A DNA stretch of 36,678 nt from Myxococcales bacterium (GTDB lineage Bacteria; Myxococcota_A; Polyangia; Polyangiales; Polyangiaceae): positions 490 to 37,167 of the forward strand of contig JAGQJA010000106.1 of assembly GCA_020430845.1 (NCBI GenBank), written 5' to 3'. Position 1 is the first letter of the stretch; every line of letters starts with the position of its first letter. Below are positions 27,327 through 34,979 of the stretch, in pieces. Both the position numbers and the translations under genes were made by a program. The notes beneath the pieces are model-generated. The model saw only the letters and a program-made list of their open reading frames with translations, was not told where the DNA came from and did not search any database.

Positions 27327-27575
27327 TCAGGCAGGCTCGGCGGCGCCGTTGGTGGCCGCGGCGTCGACGACGTCGTCGTCGTCGTCCTGGTCGTCGTCCT
27401 CCTCGGGGAGGTCGAGCGCCGGCTGCGGGATGCTGATGGTCTCGCAGTGAGACTCGAGATCCGGCAGGGCGGCGATGGCCTTCTCGATGTCCTTCTCGCT
27501 GACGGCGCCGGCCTTGATGAGGCGGTCGCGGACGCGGTTGTCGAGCAGCCAATCGTTCAGGTTCTTCGTGCTCAT
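27327..27575 (-). CDS. Small acidic hypothetical protein
   Basis: An 82-residue protein. Residues 1-40 (NLNDWLLDNRVRDRLIKAGAVSEKDIEKAIAALPD) are helical and look like a small conserved domain that I cannot name. The tail is extremely acidic (LPEEDDDQDDDDD). GGAAAA just before the ATG may be a weak ribosome site. It is the first gene of a unit with the DUF1844 and HtrA genes, and a 13-bp palindrome lies 18 bp upstream of its start. Coding is supported by the third-base GC pattern and tight spacing. Confidence 0.75.
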   Translation of the reverse strand: MSTKNLNDWLLDNRVRDRLIKAGAVSEKDIEKAIAALPDLESHCETISIPQPALDLPEEDDDQDDDDDVVDAAATNGAAEPA

Positions 27576-27592
27576 TTTTCCTCGGCTTTTCG

Positions 27593-27605
27593 CGATGTTA
27601 CATCG
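27593..27605. promoter_or_regulatory. 13-bp palindrome upstream of DUF1844-HtrA unit
   Basis: CGATGT-T-ACATCG is a perfect odd palindrome ending 18 bp from the first start codon of the unit on the minus strand. This position suits an operator near the transcription or translation start. The regulator is unknown. Confidence 0.4.
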
Positions 27606-27716
27606 GGGTCAGGCCTGCGCGGACGCCCTCGAGGAGCGCGATCCTGCCGATCGAAGCCTCAACCGACGACGCAGGGAGGTTATGCCTAGTCAAGCGCCGG
27701 GCGCGGCGCAAGTGGC

Positions 27717-27738
27717 GGGTTTCTCCGGGGAAAATCCC
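27717..27738 (-). terminator. Imperfect hairpin after FKBP gene
   Basis: A 22-bp imperfect palindrome begins directly after the FKBP stop codon on the minus strand (GGGATTTT...GAAACCC). It may end the aconitase-FKBP transcript, but no U-run follows. The rest of the 164-bp gap holds no gene. TTGCGC and TAGGCA, 17 bp apart on the minus strand, are a very weak promoter candidate for the next unit. Confidence 0.3.
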
Positions 27739-27739
27739 G

Positions 27740-28285
27740 TCACGAGGGCTTACGGCCGAGCTGGACCAGCGCGGGCGGCGGCGGCTCGCCCGGGAGCGGC
27801 GCGTCGTAGCCGGCCTCGCCGAACTCGGCGGCGGCGGCGAGCACCTCCTCTTCTGTGGCGGCGCGCACCTCGCGCACCTCGACCGCGTACGTGAGGACGC
27901 AGCCCGCGAGCGGGTGGTTGCCATCGAGCACGGCGCCGTCGTCGGTGAGCTCGACGAGCACGAGCGTGACCTCGTCGCCGTCGGGCCCCTCGGCCGTCAC
28001 CTCGTCGCCCGGCTCGAGGTCGGGCGAGGGCAGGTCGGCGCGGTCGATCTCGATGACGAGCTCCTCGTCTCGCTCGCCGAAGCCCGCCTCGGCCGGGACG
28101 AGGATGTCGCGCGCGTCGCCCGCCGACAGGCCCGCGAGCCCGGCTTCGAGCCCGGGGACGATCATGCCGTAGCCGTGCACGTAGACCATGGGCATGCCCG
28201 ACGCGCGGCTGTCGTCGAGCACCTCGCCGTCCTCGTCGCGGAGGACGTAGTCGAGCGTGACGTGGGCGTTGGGTCCGATGCGCAC
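27740..28285 (-). CDS. FKBP-type peptidyl-prolyl cis-trans isomerase, SlyD-like
   Basis: I choose GTG 28285, 5 bp after the aconitase stop, giving 181 residues; the frame continues upstream only as a shadow. The N-terminal FKBP part has VTLDYVLRDEDGEVLDDS and PMVYVHGYGMIVPGLEAGLAGLSAGD, the core of SlyD-type isomerases. The insert-in-flap chaperone segment follows (ARDILVPAEAGFGERDEELVIEI...VTAEGPDGDEVTLVLVELTDDGAVLDGNHPLAG), then the closing strand LTYAVEVREV. The His/Cys-rich metal tail of E. coli SlyD is absent; a Pro-rich tail replaces it. Role: folding catalyst and chaperone in the cytoplasm. It may serve the iron-sulfur enzyme encoded with it, which is inference. Confidence 0.92.
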   Translation of the reverse strand: MRIGPNAHVTLDYVLRDEDGEVLDDSRASGMPMVYVHGYGMIVPGLEAGLAGLSAGDARDILVPAEAGFGERDEELVIEIDRADLPSPDLEPGDEVTAEGPDGDEVTLVLVELTDDGAVLDGNHPLAGCVLTYAVEVREVRAATEEEVLAAAAEFGEAGYDAPLPGEPPPPALVQLGRKPS

Positions 28286-28290
28286 GGGGC

Positions 28291-30264
28291 TCAGATCTGC
28301 TCGGGGCCGGCGATCTTGCCGCAGACTGCGCTGGCCGCGACCACCAGCGGGCTCGCGAGGTACACCTTGCCGGGGCCGCTGCGCCCCGGGAAGTTGCGGT
28401 TGATGGCGCTGACGGTGACCTGCTCGGCGGAGTCGCTCACGCCCGGTCCCGCCTTGATGCACGCGCCGCACGACGGGTCGACGAGCTCGGCGCCCGCCGC
28501 GGCGAACACGTCGAGGTAGCCCTTGGACTCGGCGTAGCGCCGGATGTCTTGCGAGCCGAACTGGATGTAGAGGTGCACGCCGTCGGCGACGCGCTTGCCC
28601 TTCTTGACGGCCGCGCCGAGCACCTCGGCGTACATGTCCATGTCGGCCTTCTTTCCGCCGGTGCACGAGCCGCCGTAGGCGATGTCGATCTTCACGTCAG
28701 CGCCGGCGTGGGTCTCGGCGAGCGCGCGGAGCGGCACGCCGTTGCGCGGATCGCCGGGCGTGGCGACCATGGGCTCGACCGCGCCGAGGTCGACCTCGAA
28801 CGTGCCGACGTAGCTCGCGCCCGGGTCGGCCTTGACGATGCGCGCGCGCACGGCGTCCTTGTCGAGACCGCGCTGGGCCGCAAGGTAGTCGACGACGACC
28901 TCGTCGGCCTCGATGATGCCGGTGAAGCCGCCGGCCTCGACCGCCATGTTGGTGAGCGTGGCGCGCTCGTCGAGCGGCATGCCGCGCACGCCGTCGCCCG
29001 CGAACTCGAGCACCTTGCCGATCCCCTGCCCCGACTTGAAGAACGGCTGGCTCAGGATGTGGAGCATGACGTCCTTGGCGCACACGCCCGGGCGCATCTT
29101 GCCGGTGAGCACGAAGCGCGCCGTCTCGGGCACCGTCACGCGGACGTCCTTGGTGTACCAGGCGTTGGCCATGTCGGTGGAGCCGACGCCGAACGCGAAG
29201 CACCCGAGCGCGCCGGCCATGCACGTGTGAGAGTCGGTGCCGCACACGAGCTGACCGGGGAGGGCGATCTCCTCGATGACCTTGTTGTGGCAGATGGCCT
29301 CGCTGCCCACGAGCTTCCCGTCGCGGTGGACCTCGCCGTACAGCTTGACGCCGTGCCGCTTGGTGAAGCTCTCCTGCACCGTGCCGAGCTTCTCGGCCTG
29401 CTCCTTGAGCCCCATGTCGCGGTGGGCCTTGGGCATCACCAGGTCGAGAAAGGTGAGGTGGTCGCGGAAGGCCCACACGCTGTCGGGATCGTTGACCTTG
29501 GCGTCCTTGCCGAGCTCGGCGACGAAGAGCGACTCGGCCATCGGCGTGACGTACTCGTGCGAGAAGCGCACGTCGGTCCGCGCAAAGAACGCGTCGCCCG
29601 GCTTGACCGCGGTCGCGCCGAGCTCGCCGGTCTTCGCGTCCTTGATGACGTGGGCGGCGAGGATCTTCTCGCAGAGCGTCATGGGGCGCGCGGGCGTGGT
29701 GATCGCCGGCGGTGAGACCTCGCCGGCGAGCCGCGCGCGGTTGTAGGCGAAGAGGCCGCCGTGCTCGACGATGCCCGCGCTGATGGCGTCGAGCCCGCGC
29801 GTGAACTCCTCGACGGGGATCTCTTCGCCCTTCTGGATGCGCTCGATCAGGCCGAAGTCGGTGCTCGTGAGCAGCCCGATGTTCTGGGCGTTCTGCTTGT
29901 AGATCTTCTCGATGCTCTTGGCGATGACCAGGCGCACGCCCGACTTGAGCTCGCTGTAGGGGGCCGTCTCGCGGCTCGAGCCGCAGCCCTTGGAGATGCC
30001 GCTGACGATGACGCCGAAGCCGCCGCCCTTGATGGCGTCTTTGCCGACCTTGCCGCCGCGCAGCCCCACCATGCAGTACCGGGCGAGCGTCTCGTCGTAG
30101 TAGTAGCAGACCCACCCCGGCGTGATCTCGTCGGTCGAGATGTTGGAGATGAGCGCGCGCTCGGGGTCGAGCGGGAGGTCCTCGCCGCCGAGCTGGCGCT
30201 CGAGGAGGCTGAGGTCCTCGGTGAGGTAGAGGATGCGACCCTGGATCTTGACCGAGCGGGACAT
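28291..30264 (-). CDS. Aconitase-family hydro-lyase with swivel domain first
   Basis: A 657-residue enzyme. The N-terminal 190 residues are the swivel domain (ISTDEITPGWVCYYYDE; KDAIKGGGFGVIVSGISKGCGSSRETAPYSEL), equivalent to LeuD or aconitase domain 4. The remaining part is the LeuC-like catalytic body, with LVCGTDSHTCMAGALG, the cluster cysteines Cys534 (GGSCTGG), Cys599 and Cys602 (PSCGAC), and INRNFPGRSGPGKVYLASP. It should carry a 4Fe-4S cluster and isomerise a hydroxy-di- or tricarboxylic acid by dehydration and rehydration. The order 4-1-2-3 resembles AcnB, but the AcnB N-terminal HEAT-like domain is missing. Substrate (citrate, homocitrate, isopropylmalate or another) cannot be told. 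ATG 30264 has no strong ribosome site. Confidence 0.9.
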   Translation of the reverse strand: MSRSVKIQGRILYLTEDLSLLERQLGGEDLPLDPERALISNISTDEITPGWVCYYYDETLARYCMVGLRGGKVGKDAIKGGGFGVIVSGISKGCGSSRETAPYSELKSGVRLVIAKSIEKIYKQNAQNIGLLTSTDFGLIERIQKGEEIPVEEFTRGLDAISAGIVEHGGLFAYNRARLAGEVSPPAITTPARPMTLCEKILAAHVIKDAKTGELGATAVKPGDAFFARTDVRFSHEYVTPMAESLFVAELGKDAKVNDPDSVWAFRDHLTFLDLVMPKAHRDMGLKEQAEKLGTVQESFTKRHGVKLYGEVHRDGKLVGSEAICHNKVIEEIALPGQLVCGTDSHTCMAGALGCFAFGVGSTDMANAWYTKDVRVTVPETARFVLTGKMRPGVCAKDVMLHILSQPFFKSGQGIGKVLEFAGDGVRGMPLDERATLTNMAVEAGGFTGIIEADEVVVDYLAAQRGLDKDAVRARIVKADPGASYVGTFEVDLGAVEPMVATPGDPRNGVPLRALAETHAGADVKIDIAYGGSCTGGKKADMDMYAEVLGAAVKKGKRVADGVHLYIQFGSQDIRRYAESKGYLDVFAAAGAELVDPSCGACIKAGPGVSDSAEQVTVSAINRNFPGRSGPGKVYLASPLVVAASAVCGKIAGPEQI

Positions 30265-30314
30265 GACACGGCCATAGCATTTCCGCGGCGGGGGCGGCAG
30301 GCGTGGGCGGGCGG

Positions 30315-33300
30315 TCAGTAACGCTTCTGCCACACCGCGTCGACCTGAGCCTTGCCGCGGTCGCCGAACGTCGTCTGGAGGGACCACCGCTTGAGAAAGC
30401 GCCAGTCGATCGTCGCGAGGTTGGTGTCGGGGTCGGAGATGGGCGGGTTGCCCAGCACGTGCTGGAACGCGAGCGACACGCGGCGCGTCAGCTGGATCTC
30501 GAGCTCTGGCGCGGGGTTGTTGGGTCGCGTCGAGTCGATACGCGCGGTGACCTCGACGCCGCCGAGGTCGTCGAGCGCCTCGTTGAGCCCGCGCGTCGCG
30601 AAGCCGCCGCCGAGGCTCGCGGCGGCCTTCGTGGTGCCGTTGTCGGCCTTGCCGGGCGGAGGGGGCGCCGCGTTGGGGCCGTCGGCGGTGCCGAACAAGA
30701 GGATGGAGAGGATCTCGTCGCGGGGGCGGGCGGGCTCGGAGCGGAGCGTGACCTTGCCGGTCTTCACCGGGCCGACGAAGTCGGCGTAGATGCGCGTCTC
30801 GTCGTCGGCCGTCCAACCCGCGGTCGCGATGAGCACCGGGTTCGTCGCGTCCTGCTCCTGGAAGGTGAGCGTGCCCTTGTCGACGTCGAACTTCTTACCC
30901 TGCACGTCGACCTTGCCGCGCTTGATGACGATCTGCCCTGTGACCGCGGGAGGCGCACCTCCCCGGAGGTGCACGCGCGGGTTTCCCGAGAGCTCGACGC
31001 GAGCCATCTTCCCGTACTTCACGACAGCGTCCTTGAGCTTGACGTTCACGTCCACGACGCGGAGCGACGGCGAGGACGCCGGCGCCTCCTTCTTGGTGTC
31101 CGCCGCGTCGAGCGGGAGGGCCACGAACGCGCCACCTTCGCGGTAGGTCCCGACGCGGACCGTCGGGCTCTCTGCGTCGAGGTCGTACACGCCCGACTTG
31201 GGTGTGTGGGGCACGTCGAGACCGAAGCGCGGCACGTCGACGTCGACGGCGAGCCTCGTCCCGCGCTCCGACGCGCGCGCCGAGATGTCGAGATCCCCCC
31301 AGACCGCGCCGACGGGGACGCCCTCGACCGACACGTCCATGCTGTGCTTCTCGGGGACGTGGACCTCGCCGCGCGCAGACTCGAACGCGAGCCCCCGGGT
31401 CTTGACGGTCCCGCTCGCCGTGATGTGGCCGCTGAGGCTCCGCGCGAAGACGTCCTCGACACGCACCGTCCCGTCCGGGCGGAGCGTGACGCTGGCGCGT
31501 ACGTCTTGCAGCTCGTCCCCCAGGCCGGTGATCGCGACGCGGCCCTCTCGGAAGACGAGCTTGCCCTCCATGCGCGTGTCGCGGCCCTCGGGCCCGACGT
31601 GCACGCGCGCGTTGGCGTCGACGCGTCCGTCGAGCGTGTTGAGCGAGCGGCGCACGAACGGCAGCGCCGCAGCGGCACGGAGCGAGATGGCGTCGAGGCT
31701 CGCGTCGACGGCCACGGCGCGATCGAGCCTCGGCACGACGGCCGCGCCCCAGACGAGCCCCGCGCTCGCGCGCCCCTCGGCGAAGCCGTCCGCTTGATCG
31801 AGGCGCGCCAGGGCGCTCACCTTGCCGCCGCCCGCGTCGAGCACGAGCTTGCCGGCGCGGTACGCCGCCGTGCCGACGCGGAGGCCGGCGAGGTCGACGC
31901 GCGCGCGCAGCTTGGCGTCCGCGTGCAGATCGTCGAGCGTCGCCTCACCGCTCACACGACCACGGATCTGCATGACGGCGAGCGCGTCGAACGTCTCGAG
32001 CGGAAAGCTCGCGAGCGACACGCGCGCCGATCCCGTCCAGGGCAGATCGTCGACGGGCCCGCCCGCGAGGAGGTCCTTCGTCCGGACGCGGACCTCGGCC
32101 GACGCCTCGAGCGCTTCTTGCGCCGCGGTGCCCGCCCGCACGTGGAGCTCGGCGAGCTTGCCGTCGTAGGTGAGCACCGCGTCGGCGTGCCCCGTGAGCT
32201 CGGGGACGCCGGGCGCGCGCAGGCGCGCGATGCGGGCGGTCAACGTGGCTCGCGGCTCGAGCAACGAGCCCGAGACATCGAGCTCCGCGCCGCCTCGCCC
32301 CGTGATCCCTGGAGGCTGGAGGGCCAGGGGCAGGTCCGCGAACGCGCGCTCGGGCACGCGCACCTTCACCGCGAGCGGCGAGGCGCCGAGCACACGCACG
32401 GCCTCGGACGGCGCCGCCGCGAGATCGGCGTAGGGCACGTGGGCCTTGGCCTCGACCGAGGCGACCGTACCGCGCGCGTCCCAGGCGCGGAGCACGACCG
32501 TCCCCCAGTCGTCGTTCGCGTCGAGCAGAGCGTCGAGCCCGACGTCGACGCCCTCGCTACGCCACGTGGGCCTCGCCTTGGCCTCTGCGCCGTCCGTCGA
32601 CCGGCCGGAGGGGCTGCGCCCGGCCACGACGAGATTGCTTGTATATACCTGTATCGACGCCGAGGGAGAGGTCGCGCCGCGCGCGCGCACGACGGACCCG
32701 CCGAGGGACAGGCGCCCCGAGATCTCGGACAGCGGGACCCACGCGGCCGGCAGCGCCGCGGCGAGGCGCGTGAGATCGAACGCCCCCTCGACGCGCCCGC
32801 CGCCGTGCGCTCCCGTCCACGAGCTCGCGACGAGCGGGCTGCCGGCGAGCTCGAGCCGCGTCGTGCGCGCCGTGACACGCCCCGCTTCTCCCAGCTCGGC
32901 GCGGACGTCGAGGTCGATCGCGCGCCCCGCGGCGCGTGCGTCGAGCGAGGCGCGCGCCCCTTGGACGCCGAAGCCCGAGAAGGCGCGGAGCTCCGCGTGC
33001 GCCGTGCCGCGCGCGCCCGCGTCGCCGAGCGTGACCTCGCCACGCACCGACAGCGTGCCGCTGCTCACGTCGCCGCCGCGACCGGCGAGCGCGGCCGCGC
33101 GCGCGAGATCGACCGACGGCGCGTCGACGCTCAAGTGCAGACCCGACCCGTCGCGCGAGAGATCCGCCCGCACCGGCAGCCCGAGGCCGGTCACCGCCGC
33201 GCCGTCCACCGAGATCGTCGAGCCGCGGACGACCACGTGCGGAGACGACGCCGAGATCCGTCGTCCGTCCTTCTGGATGTCGAGCGACGCGCCCGTCACC

Positions 33301-34979
33301 GTGATCCCGCCCCCGCCCCCACCCACGTGCACGCGTCCCCGCGCGTCGGCTCCCGCGAGGGCGACGCGCCCCACGCGCGCCGCGTCGGTGTGCAACGTCA
33401 CGTCGATGCTCGGCGCGTCGACGGGACCCGACGCGGTCGCGGTCGCGCGCACGCCGTCGATGCGATTCCCGCGCACGGCGATCCCGTGGCCCGTGACGTC
33501 GGCGCGTGCCTCGAGGTGACGCGTCTCGAGATCGAGGCGCCCGTGGGCGCGCACCGACGCGCTGCCCGACGCGGCGCCGCGCACGCCCGGAAGACGCGCG
33601 AGGGACGGCACGCGAGACGTGACGTCCGCGACGACGACCTTGGCGCCGCGCTCGGTCTTCAGCGTGGCCGTGACGTGCGTAGGCGCGCGCGCGTCGTCGA
33701 TGTGCGCGTCGACGTACGCGTCCTCCTTGCTGAAGCGCCCCGTCGCGCGCAGCCCCGGGAGCGGCTCTCCGTCGAGCGTGCTCGGTGTCGTCTCGAGCGC
33801 CGCGTCACCCGTCACGTCTCCGCCCACTCCGAACGTCACGTGCCCCCGCGCCGTCAGGCTCACGTCCGTGGCGGGCGCCGTCTTCGAGAAGGCGCCCGCG
33901 TCGATGTGGCGCGCCTCGACCTTGGCATCCACGCGCGTCGCGTCGCCGGGGCGCACGTCGGCCTCCACATCGACGCTGCCCTGCCCCGCCGTCGCCGTGA
34001 CCTTGGCCTGCAGGTGGTCGAGCGTCCCGTGCACCTCGGCGTGGGCTCCCGCCACGACCTCGAGAGGCACGTCGCCGAACGCGTCACGCAGTCCCGCTCG
34101 CGTCACGTCACGCAGGTCGAGCTTCGCGTCGAGGCGCGGACCGTCGAGAGTCGCCTCCGCGCTCGCCTGAGCACCGGCGACCACACCCGCGTAGGTCGCC
34201 TTCACCACGCGCTCGCCTTCTGCCGGCAGCGAGACGTGCGCCGTGACGCGGCCTCGCGGGTCGACGCGGGGCGAGAGGCCGCGCGCGACGAGGTCCACGG
34301 CGTCGACGTCGAAGCGCATGCCTGCGGCGTCGATCTCGGCGCGGCCTTCGAGCCCTTCGATCTCGACGTCGAGCGCCGGTGCCCCGGGCGGCGTGCCGTG
34401 GGCCCACGCGTGTCGTAGGCGGAGGCGGGGCGCGTGCAGCGCGACGCCGCGCGCCTTCGGATCGGGCGGAGCAGGTGGCTCGGGGCTCTTCGACGCGAAC
34501 GCGCGCGCGAGGCGCAGCGCCCGCTTGTCGTCGGTGCCGACGTCGACGTCCGCGTGATCGATCTCGAGCGCGTCGACGTGGATGGCGTACGGGCCCGCGC
34601 CGAAGAGCACCGATCGCAGCAGGGAGAGCGTGCGCAGCCTCACCGAGATGCCGTCGACGAACAGCACCTGTCGCCCCTCCGGATCGCGCACACGCACGCG
34701 TCCGCCGCGGAGACCGCCGAGACCCAGCGCGTCGACGCGCTCGATGGTCACGTCCCCCGCGAGCTCCGAGTGGAGCACCTGCGTGACGCGCGCGGCGACG
34801 ACGCGTCGGGTCGCGGGAAGATCGAGGTGAGCCACGACGGCGAAGACCGCCGACAGCGCGAACGCGACGACGACGGCGAGGACCGAGACGACGCGCGAGA
34901 CGGCGCGGAGCGCGCGAGCCCCGCGACGCGCCGGAGCGACGGCCGTGCCGCCTTCACTCTGTCGGTCCGCGCCGCTCAA
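30315..34979 (-). CDS. TamB/AsmA-like translocation and assembly protein
   Basis: A 1554-residue protein. The best start is TTG at 34979, overlapping the stop of the Omp85 gene (TTGA); no ATG or GTG precedes the transmembrane helix (about 27-49), and the long frame upstream is a shadow. After the inner membrane anchor come repeated amphipathic strands across the whole length (AsmA/TamB beta-groove style). The C-terminal DUF490-type domain has VTGQIVIKRGKVDVQGKKFDVDKGTLTF, RPRDEILSILLFGT and ends WSLQTTFGDRGKAQVDAVWQ. TamB-like proteins span the periplasm and serve outer membrane protein insertion and/or lipid transport. It is paired with a TamA/Omp85 gene, as usual. The rare-codon palindrome GTATATAC lies at 32641-32648. 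Confidence 0.93.
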   Translation of the reverse strand: MSGADRQSEGGTAVAPARRGARALRAVSRVVSVLAVVVAFALSAVFAVVAHLDLPATRRVVAARVTQVLHSELAGDVTIERVDALGLGGLRGGRVRVRDPEGRQVLFVDGISVRLRTLSLLRSVLFGAGPYAIHVDALEIDHADVDVGTDDKRALRLARAFASKSPEPPAPPDPKARGVALHAPRLRLRHAWAHGTPPGAPALDVEIEGLEGRAEIDAAGMRFDVDAVDLVARGLSPRVDPRGRVTAHVSLPAEGERVVKATYAGVVAGAQASAEATLDGPRLDAKLDLRDVTRAGLRDAFGDVPLEVVAGAHAEVHGTLDHLQAKVTATAGQGSVDVEADVRPGDATRVDAKVEARHIDAGAFSKTAPATDVSLTARGHVTFGVGGDVTGDAALETTPSTLDGEPLPGLRATGRFSKEDAYVDAHIDDARAPTHVTATLKTERGAKVVVADVTSRVPSLARLPGVRGAASGSASVRAHGRLDLETRHLEARADVTGHGIAVRGNRIDGVRATATASGPVDAPSIDVTLHTDAARVGRVALAGADARGRVHVGGGGGGITVTGASLDIQKDGRRISASSPHVVVRGSTISVDGAAVTGLGLPVRADLSRDGSGLHLSVDAPSVDLARAAALAGRGGDVSSGTLSVRGEVTLGDAGARGTAHAELRAFSGFGVQGARASLDARAAGRAIDLDVRAELGEAGRVTARTTRLELAGSPLVASSWTGAHGGGRVEGAFDLTRLAAALPAAWVPLSEISGRLSLGGSVVRARGATSPSASIQVYTSNLVVAGRSPSGRSTDGAEAKARPTWRSEGVDVGLDALLDANDDWGTVVLRAWDARGTVASVEAKAHVPYADLAAAPSEAVRVLGASPLAVKVRVPERAFADLPLALQPPGITGRGGAELDVSGSLLEPRATLTARIARLRAPGVPELTGHADAVLTYDGKLAELHVRAGTAAQEALEASAEVRVRTKDLLAGGPVDDLPWTGSARVSLASFPLETFDALAVMQIRGRVSGEATLDDLHADAKLRARVDLAGLRVGTAAYRAGKLVLDAGGGKVSALARLDQADGFAEGRASAGLVWGAAVVPRLDRAVAVDASLDAISLRAAAALPFVRRSLNTLDGRVDANARVHVGPEGRDTRMEGKLVFREGRVAITGLGDELQDVRASVTLRPDGTVRVEDVFARSLSGHITASGTVKTRGLAFESARGEVHVPEKHSMDVSVEGVPVGAVWGDLDISARASERGTRLAVDVDVPRFGLDVPHTPKSGVYDLDAESPTVRVGTYREGGAFVALPLDAADTKKEAPASSPSLRVVDVNVKLKDAVVKYGKMARVELSGNPRVHLRGGAPPAVTGQIVIKRGKVDVQGKKFDVDKGTLTFQEQDATNPVLIATAGWTADDETRIYADFVGPVKTGKVTLRSEPARPRDEILSILLFGTADGPNAAPPPPGKADNGTTKAAASLGGGFATRGLNEALDDLGGVEVTARIDSTRPNNPAPELEIQLTRRVSLAFQHVLGNPPISDPDTNLATIDWRFLKRWSLQTTFGDRGKAQVDAVWQKRY
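32641..32648. repeat. GTATATAC palindrome in TamB-like gene
   Basis: An 8-bp palindrome in an AT-rich patch (TTGTATATACCTGTAT, 32639-32654). It is read on the minus strand as Val-Tyr-Thr with GTA, TAT and ACA, identical to the codons at 17261-17272 in an unrelated gene. Confidence 0.5.

Noticed and set aside
30303-34418. 1371-codon open frame opposite the TamB-like gene
   Set aside because: Arg/His/Asp/Val-rich composition with no domain; it is a GC-driven antisense shadow of a gene with clear TamB features.
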